A stretch of DNA of 64,000 nt from Virgifigura deserti (GTDB lineage Bacteria > Pseudomonadota > Alphaproteobacteria > Dongiales > Dongiaceae): NCBI GenBank assembly GCA_003576685.1, contig QOZR01000002.1:411409-475408 (forward strand), in the 5' to 3' direction. Position 1 is the first letter of the stretch. Every line of letters starts with the position of its first letter. Positions 49,915 to 57,825 of the stretch are shown here, piece by piece. The translations under genes and the position numbers were made by a program. Below the pieces are notes generated by a model. The model did no database searches, was not told the origin of the DNA, and saw only the letters and a program-made list of their open reading frames with translations.

Positions 49915-50508
49915 TCATAGCCGCCGGACACGCATGTTGCGGAATTGCACCCGCGAGCCGGCATGGTGGTTCTGAAGCCCGATATGGCCGCTTCGCGGTC
50001 GGCCGACATCCCGGTCGAAACGGGCAACGGGCGTGCCGTTGAGCAGAACGGACAAGTCCAGCCCAAGCGCCGTGATCTCGAACCCGTTCCATTCGCCGAT
50101 CGGGCGCGAGGCCAGAACGGTCGCCGGGGCGAGGCGGTAGATCGCGCCGGTGCGATGGAGCGGGCTTCCGAACGCCCCCGCTTCCGGATCGTGGCCGCGG
50201 TCGTCGATCTGCACCTCGTAACCGTCCGTGACGGCGCGCCGCCAATCACGGTCCGGATCATCGGTGCCCAGCGCCGGAAAGCGAAGGAAGATCCCGGAGT
50301 TATCCTCGATCGAGGAGGCGCGCCACTCGACGCGCAGGATGAAGTCGGCGAAGGTTTCCGGCCGGTACCACAACAATCCGGGACCGCCTTCGGACTCGAT
50401 GACGCCGTCCCCGATGGCGTTGAATCGGCCGTGACCGGCCATGGCCCACCCGTCCGAGGGCTCCATGGGCACCGATATGAAATCGGCAAACCGATCCAGG
50501 TCGCTCAT
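49915..50508 (-). CDS. 3-keto-disaccharide hydrolase-like protein (DUF1080, LamG-type jelly roll)
   Basis: A 197-aa beta-sandwich protein. It shows the DUF1080 pattern: GLLWYRPETFADFILRVEWR, NSGIFLRFPALGTDD, DGYEVQIDDRGHDP, TGAIYRLAPA, GEWNGFEITALG and a C-terminal SGHIGLQNHHAGSRVQFRN. Some family members cleave 3-keto-glycosides; others are only carbohydrate-binding. No signal peptide is seen, unlike many secreted members. ATG 50508 follows GGGACG. It is divergent from the EcfG-controlled membrane-protein gene and upstream of an alpha/beta hydrolase. A role on modified trehalose or another disaccharide would suit the window but is speculative. Confidence 0.8.
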   Translation of the reverse strand: MSDLDRFADFISVPMEPSDGWAMAGHGRFNAIGDGVIESEGGPGLLWYRPETFADFILRVEWRASSIEDNSGIFLRFPALGTDDPDRDWRRAVTDGYEVQIDDRGHDPEAGAFGSPLHRTGAIYRLAPATVLASRPIGEWNGFEITALGLDLSVLLNGTPVARFDRDVGRPRSGHIGLQNHHAGSRVQFRNMRVRRL

Positions 50509-50556
50509 CGTCCCGTCGTGCTTGACCAAACTTGACGCCGATAACGACGTTGAGAT

Positions 50557-50581
50557 GGAACACCCGATCGAAGCGATCGTT
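50557..50581 (+). promoter_or_regulatory. EcfG-type promoter of the 50.6-kb membrane-protein gene
   Basis: GGAAC, 16 bp, CGTT, an exact consensus match. It ends 36 bp before the ATG at 50617, so a start at or after about 50600 is expected for the gene it drives. Confidence 0.72.
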
Positions 50582-50616
50582 GCAAGCTTGCGGGACTGGA
50601 TCGACAGGTGTTTCCG

Positions 50617-51366
50617 ATGCGAACGCGGTTCAAGGCCGTCTTGGTTATCTCCGCGATCCTCGCCTTGCGTTCGACGCGCGCGGTCGACCGGTCAGGGCCG
50701 CAGGTCGCACGGACACCGGCGCGACGGCCCGAATGGACAAGCGAGGCCGCCCCACCACGGTACCCTGGGCCGCGGCGCACCCGGCCGCACGGCATCATCC
50801 GTTTGGTCAAGCTTGCCTATGCCGCCTTCGTCTGCCTGCTGGTTCCGGTCTATTGGCGCGAATACGGACCGGAAAACTTCCTGTGGTTCTCGGACATCGC
50901 GCTGTTCGTCACGCTGGCCGCCCTTTGGGCCAGAAGCGCGCTCCTGGCCAGCATGGCTGCCGTCGGAGTCCTCGCGCTCGAACTGCTCTGGACCCTCGAC
51001 TTTCTGACGGGCGGCCGCTTGGTCGGCCTGGCCGGCTATATGTTCGAGCCCGACAAGCCGCTATATCTTCGCGGCCTCTCCTTGTTCCACCTCCTGCTGC
51101 CGCCGCTTCTGCTCTGGCTGTTGCATCGGCTCGGCTACGATCGTCGGGCGCTGGTGGCGCAGACGACCCTGGCCTGGATGGTCCTGCCGCTGACATACCT
51201 CACCACCGACCCGGAGCAGAACATCAATTGGGTCTTCGGCCCCGGCACCGATCTGCCGGCCCCGCTTTCGCCGTCCCTTTACCTGGGCTTGCTGATGGTC
51301 GCGCTCCCGACGTTCGTCTATCTGCCGTCTCACTGGGCGTTGCAAAAGCTGTTCGCGCGGCCCTGA
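50617..51366 (+). CDS. Multi-pass membrane protein of unknown function
   Basis: I do not recognise the family. The conserved-looking part is about 185 residues with five or six hydrophobic segments (LVKLAYAAFVCLLVPVYW, FLWFSDIALFVTLAALWA, LLASMAAVGVLALELLWTLD, LFHLLLPPLLLWLLHRLG, LYLGLLMVALPTFVYLPSHW) and a polar loop EYGPENFLWFSD. The first 62 residues from ATG 50617 are Arg/Pro-rich and may not be translated; TTG 50803 is the other plausible start. The EcfG promoter directly upstream argues for a stress role in the inner membrane. It is on the same strand as hpf-csd, which has its own EcfG promoter 40 bp after this gene. Confidence 0.65.
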   Translation: MRTRFKAVLVISAILALRSTRAVDRSGPQVARTPARRPEWTSEAAPPRYPGPRRTRPHGIIRLVKLAYAAFVCLLVPVYWREYGPENFLWFSDIALFVTLAALWARSALLASMAAVGVLALELLWTLDFLTGGRLVGLAGYMFEPDKPLYLRGLSLFHLLLPPLLLWLLHRLGYDRRALVAQTTLAWMVLPLTYLTTDPEQNINWVFGPGTDLPAPLSPSLYLGLLMVALPTFVYLPSHWALQKLFARP

Positions 51367-51405
51367 TCCGACCGAGCGGCATTCAAAGGCCCTTTACCGC
51401 CCCGG

Positions 51406-51431
51406 GGAACCAGGGCCGAGCCGGGATCGTT
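51406..51431 (+). promoter_or_regulatory. EcfG-type promoter of hpf-csd and DUF2267
   Basis: GGAAC, 17 bp, CGTT, an exact EcfG consensus, 104 bp upstream of the ATG at 51535. Confidence 0.8.
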
Positions 51432-51534
51432 AGAAATTAGTCGTGCCCGACGATCTTTGCCGCCGAAGGCCCGTGGCCCGGCCGCCCCGTCGAGCGAACA
51501 AGACGAGCGAACAACCAGCAAGGGCGAAATTCAG

Positions 51535-52113
51535 ATGCAGGTTCCCCTGGAGATTGCTTTCGATAACGTCGAACCCTCGGACTGGATCGAGGCCGATATT
51601 CGCGAGCGAGCGGCCAAGCTCGATTCGTTCTACGGCCGTATCACCGCCTGCCGCGTGCGGGTCATCACGCCGCACAAGCAGCACCGCACCGGCAACGTCC
51701 CGACCGTTCATATCGAGTTGAGCGTCCCCGGAAAGGACTTGGTCGTCAGCCACGCACCACACCGCCCCGAGGACCGGTACGCGGAGCCCGCACCGACCCT
51801 CCGCACGGTGATCCGCGATGCCTTCAAGGCCGCAGAGCGCCAGCTCAAGGACTTCAAGCAGCAGATCGGCGGCGAGGTGAAGCCGCACGACGTTCAGTTC
51901 CACGGGCAGATCACCCAACTCTACCCGAACGAGGACCACGGCTTTCTGCTCACCAACACCGGGACTCAGCTCTATTTCCACCGGAACAGCGTGCTGAACA
52001 ACGACTTCGACAAGCTCAAGAAGGGGGACCTGGTCCACTATGTCGAGGCGGTCGGAGACACCGGTCCGACCGCAAGCAAGGTGCGCATTGCGTCGCAGCA
52101 CGACCTCGACTGA
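51535..52113 (+). CDS. Ribosome hibernation (HPF/RaiA) domain fused to a cold-shock domain
   Basis: A 192-aa two-domain protein. Residues 1-110 resemble HPF/RaiA (IEADIRERAAKLDSFYGRIT, VRVITPHKQHRTGNVPTVHI, AFKAAERQLKDFKQQ), which binds the 30S decoding centre and silences or protects ribosomes. Residues 122-190 form a cold-shock OB domain (GQITQLYPNEDHGFLLTNTG, QLYFHRNSVLNNDFDKLKKG) with the RNP1-like GFL and RNP2-like LYFHRNS. The frame is open from 51457, but ATG 51535 begins the domain. The EcfG promoter upstream indicates induction by stress or starvation. It is the variant without the HPF dimerisation domain; RNA binding by the second domain is inferred. Confidence 0.9.
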   Translation: MQVPLEIAFDNVEPSDWIEADIRERAAKLDSFYGRITACRVRVITPHKQHRTGNVPTVHIELSVPGKDLVVSHAPHRPEDRYAEPAPTLRTVIRDAFKAAERQLKDFKQQIGGEVKPHDVQFHGQITQLYPNEDHGFLLTNTGTQLYFHRNSVLNNDFDKLKKGDLVHYVEAVGDTGPTASKVRIASQHDLD

Positions 52114-52145
52114 GCGACATTCGACAGGCAGCGGGAGATAAGGAG

Positions 52146-52577
52146 ATGAGTAGCGCTGGTCTCGACGTATTCGACGACACCATTCAGAAGACGAATATCT
52201 GGCTGAAGGAGATCATGGAGGAGATCGGCCCCGACCGCCAACGCGCCTATCACGCCCTGCGCGCGGTGCTGCAGACCGTGCGCGACCGTCTCACGATTGA
52301 CGAGGCGGCCCATCTGGCGGCCCAATTGCCTTTGATGGTCCGCGGCATCTTCTTCGAGGGATGGCGCCCGGCCGAGAACCCGACCAAAGAGCGGTCGCGG
52401 GATGCGTTCGTGGCGCAGGTCGACGAGCGGCTCAAATTCATTCGGCCGATCGATCCCGAGGACGCGATCCGGGCCGTCTTCAAAGTCCTGCAGCACCGCG
52501 TCACCGGCGGTGAGATCGAGGATGTCAAACGGATGCTGCCGCAGGATCTCCAGCCGCTCTGGCCTCAGGGTGTCTAG
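52146..52577 (+). CDS. DUF2267 protein
   Basis: A 143-aa helical protein of the DUF2267 family, function unknown. Typical segments: TIQKTNIWLKEIMEEIG, RQRAYHALRAVLQTVRDRLT, EAAHLAAQLPLMVRGIFFEG and a C-terminal DPEDAIRAVFKVLQHRVTGG followed by EIEDVKRMLPQDLQPLW. ATG 52146 has GGGAGATAAGGAG upstream. It lies 32 bp after hpf-csd and probably shares its EcfG promoter. DUF2267 genes recur in general stress regulons, but no activity has been shown that I know of. Confidence 0.85.
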   Translation: MSSAGLDVFDDTIQKTNIWLKEIMEEIGPDRQRAYHALRAVLQTVRDRLTIDEAAHLAAQLPLMVRGIFFEGWRPAENPTKERSRDAFVAQVDERLKFIRPIDPEDAIRAVFKVLQHRVTGGEIEDVKRMLPQDLQPLWPQGV

Positions 52578-52594
52578 AAAGCCTGAGGGATCTC

Positions 52595-53317
52595 TTAAGC
52601 GGACATGCCGGAGCCCAGGGCGGCATAGAGGAGAATGACCGTCGCGGTGTTGTAGGTGCCGTGCGTGATCATGGCCGGCCAGAGGGATCGGCTCTTCTCA
52701 TAGACCAGGGCCAGGATGACCCCCTGGACGGCGAGGGCCGGGATGAGCGCCGGGATGCCGTGGGCCAGGGAGAAGAGAAGCGCGCTGGCGATGACACCGA
52801 TCGTCACGCCGAAGCGTTGTCGCAGCCAGCCATACAGGACGCCCCGGAATGCGATCTCTTCCGCGATCGGCGCCACGATGCCCGTGACGACCGTCATTCC
52901 GATCGCGGTGAACCAGGAGAAGCCGGCCGGCGCGATGACGTCGATCTGCGGGTTGCGGAACGGCTCGTTCGAGAGCCACTGGACCGCCGCATTGATTAGC
53001 CAGACGAGCGGCAATGTCAGGAGGGCGACCTCGACCGCCCGGATGTACCACCGGCGCGAGGACGGCCGCAGACCAAGCTGTTTCGCCGTCGCACCGCGAA
53101 GCCCCACGGCGACCGCACAGACGGCGCCGAGCATCAGGAGCGACTGCAGAACCAGCGTCGCCACGAGCAGAGGAGTCGACAGCGTCACATCGGCGAGCAC
53201 GGCGTCCAGGAGCAGCACCGCCGCGAACGCCAGGAGTACGATCAACACCAGATCCCAACCGCGCAACGGCAGCCGAGGCCAGACGTCCGCTTCGGTCGTC
53301 AGGCTGTCATTCGACAC
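52595..53317 (-). CDS. CPBP family intramembrane metalloprotease
   Basis: A 240-aa membrane protein with about seven hydrophobic segments. The three CPBP (Abi) motifs are present: APIAEEIAFRGVLYGWL (EExxxR), LLFSLAHGIPA (FxxxH) and MITHGTYNTATV (HxxxN). Members are glutamic-type intramembrane proteases related to Rce1 or act in bacteriocin self-immunity. The start is a GTG at 53317 without a clear ribosome site. It converges on DUF2267 and is divergent from DUF1488. No target can be named from context. Confidence 0.88.
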   Translation of the reverse strand: MSNDSLTTEADVWPRLPLRGWDLVLIVLLAFAAVLLLDAVLADVTLSTPLLVATLVLQSLLMLGAVCAVAVGLRGATAKQLGLRPSSRRWYIRAVEVALLTLPLVWLINAAVQWLSNEPFRNPQIDVIAPAGFSWFTAIGMTVVTGIVAPIAEEIAFRGVLYGWLRQRFGVTIGVIASALLFSLAHGIPALIPALAVQGVILALVYEKSRSLWPAMITHGTYNTATVILLYAALGSGMSA

Positions 53318-53491
53318 GGGCAGAACGTCCGGTGGGTGATCTCTCCTGACGGGTACGGAATGCGGAACTGCTGGCCGCTCCGCCGCCTGCGCCTTGCGCT
53401 GATCGCCTCATCTGCTCTCCTTCGTTTACAGGCTTCCGGGCCGGCACTGTTCCGCGAGGAAACAACACGCGGCTCTTCATCAGGGTTCACC

Positions 53492-53517
53492 GGAACGTCT
53501 TCAGGGTCCAGACCGTT
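53492..53517 (+). promoter_or_regulatory. EcfG-type promoter of the DUF1488 gene
   Basis: GGAAC, 17 bp, CGTT, an exact EcfG consensus. It ends 43 bp before the DUF1488 ATG. Confidence 0.8.
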
Positions 53518-53559
53518 ATGGTTGGTCGGTGAATACCGCCCCTTCGACGGGAGGTCGAG

Positions 53560-53844
53560 ATGATCGAATTCGAAAACGACGCTCGCTGGGATGCCGAGCA
53601 GGTTTCGGTCCTGCTGTGGGCGACACGCGATCGGGAACGGATCAAATGTCTCGTCCGGGGGGAGGCCCTGGATGGGCAGTTCGGCAGCGGCAAGAATGAA
53701 CAAGAGCGGCTCGCCGCCTTCACCGACAACCGCGCGATGATCGAGGGCAGGATTCGCGACAAGATCGAGAGCGGACATCTCGAGCGGGACCCCGATGGTC
53801 TCGTCCCCTGGCAGGTCGTCCTGCTGCCGGCCGATTTGCAATAG
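53560..53844 (+). CDS. DUF1488 family protein
   Basis: A 94-aa protein of the DUF1488 family, function unknown. Features: MIEFENDARWDAEQVSVLLW, then ATRDRERIKCLVRGEALDGQ, NEQERLAAFTDNRAMIEGRI and a C-terminal HLERDPDGLVPWQVVLLPAD. No signal peptide, membrane segment or cysteine cluster. ATG 53560 follows GGGAGGTCGAG. It is alone on its strand, with an exact EcfG promoter 43 bp upstream, and converges on hrpB with only 10 bp between stop codons. Confidence 0.85.
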   Translation: MIEFENDARWDAEQVSVLLWATRDRERIKCLVRGEALDGQFGSGKNEQERLAAFTDNRAMIEGRIRDKIESGHLERDPDGLVPWQVVLLPADLQ

Positions 53845-53854
53845 GTGGATATTG

Positions 53855-56362
53855 TCACGCCGACCGGCGCTTGGCGCGGCTGGTCGGTTCCGCAGTCAGT
53901 GGGTCTTCCGGCCAAGCATGCTTTGGATATCGGCCCTTCAGATCGGCCTTCACCTGCCGGTACCCGTCGGCCCAGAAGCCAGCAAGATCACGGGTCACCT
54001 GGACCGGCCGGCCAGCGGGCGACAGGAGATGCAGCAGAACCGGAACGCGGCCGTTCGCTATGGTCGGCGTTTCAGTGGCTCCGAACATCTCCTGGAGGCG
54101 GACGGCCAGGACCGGCACCTCCCCCGCGCCGTAATCGACGCGAATCCGCGAGCCGCTGGGCACCGTGATCTGCACTGGCGCCATCTGGTCGAGACGGCGG
54201 CGCTGCTCCCAATCGAGCCGGCTCTGGAGAATACCCGCGAGATCGAGTCGCTTCAGATCGCTGAGCCGCGACAGGCCGAGCAAGTATGGCTCCAGCCAAG
54301 CCTCGAGGCTGTCCAGGAGCGCCTGCACGGAAAGGTCTGGCCATGCGGCGCCCTCGTCGACGCCCCGGAGGAAGAGAACCCGCGCACACCAGTCCCGCAG
54401 GTCGCGCGTCCAGGGCAGCGCATCGAGCCCGACCTGCCGGACACCCTGCAGCAGCGCCGCGGCGAGCCGCGCCGGGTCGGGATCGGGCAGCGGCTCATCC
54501 CTGAGGACCAGGGCGCCGAGGCGCTGCTCGCGCCGGGCCTTTACGCCCTGTGCCTGAGCGTCCCACTCGATCCGCTCGTCCCAGCGGATCTGCTCCTCGA
54601 AGATTTCCTCGATGTCCGACTGGCTCAGCGGCGCCGCGAGGAAAATCGCCGCGTTCCGCCGCGCCCCGTCGAGCGCCGCTACGGCCAGCCAGTCCGACGC
54701 CGACAGCGGATCGGTTTCCGGCAGCACAGCGCCGCGGCCGTTGCTGAGCAAAAATGCCCCGCCGCTCTTGGCCCGTCGGCGGGCAATACGGTCCGGATAG
54801 GCGAGGCTGAGCAGCAGACCTGCCTGATCGCGGTCGTGGTCGCCATCCCGACATCCGGTCTGCTTGCACCAGGCCCGCGCGGCTTGAAGAGCCCGATCGA
54901 GGGCACCCCGATGAACCCCTTCCGGCCGCGACTGCCCGCGCCTGGCGGCATGCAGAAGATCGAGGCGCAGCCGGAGATCCGTATCGCGCTCGCCGCGCCG
55001 GCTCTGCAGGATATCCCGCTCGCCGAGCAGCGCCGCGAGATCGCAGGCGAGAGCGCCGAGCCCACGCTCCCGCCCCTTCAGGATCATGTGCGCGAGGCGC
55101 GGATGCAGGCCGAGCGACAGCATCTCGCGCCCGTGCGCGGTGATCCGCCCTTGCCCGTCGAGTGCGCCCAGCCCGGTCAGCAGGTCGCGGGCCTGGGCGA
55201 AGGCGGCCGCCGGCGGCGGATCCAACCAGGCGAGATCGCCGGGGTCGCCCGCACCCCATTGCGCCAGATCCAGGGCGAGGGGCGCCAGATCGGCCTCGGC
55301 GATCTCCGGCTGGCCGAACGGCAGCAGGGCGCCCTGCCCCGCCTTGGTCCAGAGCCGGTAGCAGACACCCGGCTCGAGCCGCCCGGCGCGTCCCCGCCGC
55401 TGCTCGGCGGAGGCTTGCGACACGCGGACCGTCTCGAGCCGTGTCATGCCGCTGCGCGGGTCGAAGCGGGGCACCCGCATCAAGCCAGCATCGATCACGA
55501 CCCGGATGCCCTCGATCGTCAGGCTGGTCTCGGCGATCGCGGTGGCGAGGACGACCTTGCGCCGGCCGGGCGGGGCCGGGCGGATCGCCTCGTCCTGCCG
55601 GTCCTGCGGCAAGGCGCCATAGAGCGGCTCCACCCGCAGATCCGGATCCAGATCAGCCTCCTCAAGCAGCGCCTGGACACGACGGATCTCGGCCTCGCCG
55701 GGGAGGAAGACGAGGATACTGCCGGTTTCCTCCGCCAGCGCCCGCGCAACCACGGCCGCGACGGTCCGCTCGATCAGCCCCTGCGGCTCGCGGTCGAGAT
55801 AGCGGGTCTCCACGGAGAAGCTGCGCCCATGGGTCGTGATGACCGGCGCGCCGCAGAGCAGTCGCGCGATCGGATCGCCGTCCAGCGTCGCCGACATGAC
55901 CAGGAGGCGCAGGTCGTCACGGAGCGCCCCCTTCACTTCGAGACACAAGGCGAGCCCCAGATCCGCCTGCAGGCTGCGCTCGTGGAACTCGTCGAACAGG
56001 ACGGCGCCGACGCCCTCGAGCGCGGGATCGCGCTGTAGCCGGCGGGTCAGCACGCCTTCGGTGACGACCTCGATCCGGGTTCGGGGACCCGTTCGGCTGT
56101 CCATCCGCATGCTGTAGCCTACGGTTTCGCCCACCGCCTCACCCAGTGTCGACGCCATGCGCCGCGCCACCGCCCGCGCCGCCAGCCGGCGCGGCTCCAG
56201 CACGAGGACCCGGCGATCGCCGAGCCAGTCAGCCCCGAGCAGGGCCAGCGGCACGCGGGTCGTCTTGCCGGCCCCCGGCGGCGCCTGCAACACGGCGCTT
56301 CGGCTTCGGGCGAGCGCGCCGAGCAGATCCGGGAGGACGGAGTCGATCGGCAGAGGGGTCAT
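53855..56362 (-). CDS. hrpB: ATP-dependent helicase HrpB
   Basis: An 835-aa DExH-box helicase. Motif I GAGKTTRVPLALLG, motif II DEFHERSL, motif III SATLDG, and motif VI QRRGRAGRLEPGVCYRLW are clear; the C-terminal third has the HA2/OB-type and HrpB-specific regions (RDWCARVLFLRG; ILQSRLDWEQRRRLDQMAP). The exact cellular role of bacterial HrpB is not settled. The ATG at 56362 overlaps the Mug-type glycosylase stop codon as ATGA, so it is preferred to the frame start at 56425, and the two genes should be translationally coupled. Confidence 0.95.
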   Translation of the reverse strand: MTPLPIDSVLPDLLGALARSRSAVLQAPPGAGKTTRVPLALLGADWLGDRRVLVLEPRRLAARAVARRMASTLGEAVGETVGYSMRMDSRTGPRTRIEVVTEGVLTRRLQRDPALEGVGAVLFDEFHERSLQADLGLALCLEVKGALRDDLRLLVMSATLDGDPIARLLCGAPVITTHGRSFSVETRYLDREPQGLIERTVAAVVARALAEETGSILVFLPGEAEIRRVQALLEEADLDPDLRVEPLYGALPQDRQDEAIRPAPPGRRKVVLATAIAETSLTIEGIRVVIDAGLMRVPRFDPRSGMTRLETVRVSQASAEQRRGRAGRLEPGVCYRLWTKAGQGALLPFGQPEIAEADLAPLALDLAQWGAGDPGDLAWLDPPPAAAFAQARDLLTGLGALDGQGRITAHGREMLSLGLHPRLAHMILKGRERGLGALACDLAALLGERDILQSRRGERDTDLRLRLDLLHAARRGQSRPEGVHRGALDRALQAARAWCKQTGCRDGDHDRDQAGLLLSLAYPDRIARRRAKSGGAFLLSNGRGAVLPETDPLSASDWLAVAALDGARRNAAIFLAAPLSQSDIEEIFEEQIRWDERIEWDAQAQGVKARREQRLGALVLRDEPLPDPDPARLAAALLQGVRQVGLDALPWTRDLRDWCARVLFLRGVDEGAAWPDLSVQALLDSLEAWLEPYLLGLSRLSDLKRLDLAGILQSRLDWEQRRRLDQMAPVQITVPSGSRIRVDYGAGEVPVLAVRLQEMFGATETPTIANGRVPVLLHLLSPAGRPVQVTRDLAGFWADGYRQVKADLKGRYPKHAWPEDPLTAEPTSRAKRRSA

Positions 56363-56865
56363 GCGCAGGCGAGTCGCCTCTGCCGTACGAAATCTCCGAG
56401 CTGCCGCCAGGGTTCGATCGACCAATGCGGCCGGGCGCGGCCCGATGGCGACGGCACGACGAACAGAGCGGCGCCGGCCAGGCTTTCGGATTGCAGGCCA
56501 TAGGCGACCTTCGCCCGCCCGAAGAAGGCCTTGGCGGCGTTCTTGCTGTCGAAGGCGATCGCGGCGGGCCGGAACCGCTCCATCTTCGCGCGGAACCCGT
56601 CCGGATCGAAGGCGCCGCGGCTGAGCTCGGCATCGCTGCCGAACTCGGTCTTGCAGAGATCGGTCAGGCCGATGCCGTCGCGCAGGACCTCGGCATACTG
56701 GTCCGGGCGCAGGCGGCTGGAAGTCAGGCCCACCTCATGCAGCGTCGGCCAGAACAGATTGCCCGGCCGGGCATAGTAGGCCTGCGCCACCATCGAGGCG
56801 CGGCTTGGCGCGGTGCCGCACAGGACCAGATGCAGTCCGGGGGCGAGGACGTCGGGCAGGATCAT
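56359..56865 (-). CDS. mug: Mug-type mismatch-specific DNA glycosylase
   Basis: A 168-aa member of the TDG/Mug uracil-DNA glycosylase superfamily that excises mispaired bases. Motif 1 reads LVLCGTAPSRASMVAQAYYA, with GTAPS in place of the GINPG of E. coli Mug; this variant with YYARPGNLFWPTLHEVGLT is frequent in actinobacterial and proteobacterial relatives. Motif 2 is VVPSPSGRARPHW. The missing motif-1 asparagine means base preference may differ. The ATG at 56865 is used although the frame opens at 56925; neither has a clear ribosome site. It is coupled to hrpB. Confidence 0.85.
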   Translation of the reverse strand: MILPDVLAPGLHLVLCGTAPSRASMVAQAYYARPGNLFWPTLHEVGLTSSRLRPDQYAEVLRDGIGLTDLCKTEFGSDAELSRGAFDPDGFRAKMERFRPAAIAFDSKNAAKAFFGRAKVAYGLQSESLAGAALFVVPSPSGRARPHWSIEPWRQLGDFVRQRRLACA

Positions 56866-57056
56866 GGTGGGCGTCTTGCGTTCGTGACGATCGGTGGTCG
56901 CCGGAGATCGGCCGGAAGAACGCATAAGATGATATCAAGCCCCGCCTTGCCAAGGCCGGCGAGGACAAGAGTGCCAAGCGATCGGTAGTAGTGTCTCAGT
57001 GTGAATTTCGGCTCACGCCCCTTATCGGACGTTCGGTGCTATATCGGACAGATACG

Positions 57057-57746
57057 CTAGCTGCTGTTTGGCATCCCAATTCGCTGGTCGCTCAGCCTGC
57101 CGGCCTCGGCGACATGACGAGTGCCGCCGCGCGCGCTTCTGGCAACCATCGCGACGATTATTTCGAAGAGTTCGTCCTGCGCCTGCGCGGCCGTTATTTC
57201 TCCGGTCGCGGCGGCATAGGATAGGGCCTCAGCTGCACCGAGCATCGCCCAAAGACCAGCTGAGGCGATAGCACCAGCTCCGGCGAATGGGGCAAGGACG
57301 ATCCGACACTTCTCGATGAACACCGCCTCATACTCGCGCTTGATCTTTTCGAGCTCCGGTGAACCGGCCAGCGCCGCGATCACGCCTGGTATCTCGCGGC
57401 CTTGGAGAAGCACGCAGTCGACATAAGAAGACGCAATGACTGCAGCCCTGCCCGCCAAGGTCGGTTCGCTCGCCTGAAGTGCGGAGTCCATGAGTGCCGT
57501 CTGACGCGCGTCGAACTCCTGATAGAGCGCGGCGAGCAGTCCGGGCCGCGTGCCGAAATGGTCGTAAACGACGGGTTTTGTAACGCCCGCCTGCTCGGCA
57601 AGCCGTCCGAGCGTCAAGGCTTCCGTTCCGTCCTCCCGGATCAGCCGCCATGCGACATCCAGAAGCTGACGATGTCGCTCCGCCCTCGACAACCGGCGAC
57701 GCGGCCGCGAATTGGAAACCTGTTCTCTCGGTTTGGCGCTTGACAC
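57057..57746 (-). CDS. TetR/AcrR family transcriptional regulator
   Basis: A 229-aa repressor. The N-terminal helix-turn-helix is at about residues 18-65 (RHRQLLDVAWRLIREDGTEA; LTLGRLAEQAGVTKPVVYDH); the rest is the helical ligand-binding and dimer domain. The start is taken as a GTG at 57746, between the frame opening at 57977 (antisense to the neighbour) and the helix-turn-helix. It is divergent from a quinone-reductase-like gene, and a 29-bp palindrome fills the space, so it probably represses that gene and itself. The ligand may be a quinone or electrophile, by analogy with similar pairs. Confidence 0.88.
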   Translation of the reverse strand: MSSAKPREQVSNSRPRRRLSRAERHRQLLDVAWRLIREDGTEALTLGRLAEQAGVTKPVVYDHFGTRPGLLAALYQEFDARQTALMDSALQASEPTLAGRAAVIASSYVDCVLLQGREIPGVIAALAGSPELEKIKREYEAVFIEKCRIVLAPFAGAGAIASAGLWAMLGAAEALSYAAATGEITAAQAQDELFEIIVAMVARSARGGTRHVAEAGRLSDQRIGMPNSS

Positions 57747-57751
57747 CGCTA

Positions 57752-57780
57752 TATACCAAAGGTAACTTACCAATGGTATA
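57752..57780. promoter_or_regulatory. Palindromic operator between tetR and the quinone reductase gene
   Basis: TATACCAAAGGTAA, one base, then TTACCAATGGTATA: 14-bp arms with only two mismatches. It begins 6 bp upstream of the tetR GTG and ends 45 bp before the divergent ATG. Its AT-richness in GC-rich DNA and its position mark it as the likely TetR binding site. Confidence 0.8.
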
Positions 57781-57825
57781 TAAGCTACGCCTTTCGCCCG
57801 CAATTGGCAAGCAGGAGCCTTCAAT

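Noticed and set aside
53795..56038. A 747-aa plus-strand frame opposite hrpB
   Set aside because: Shadow frame; the helicase motifs on the minus strand are complete.
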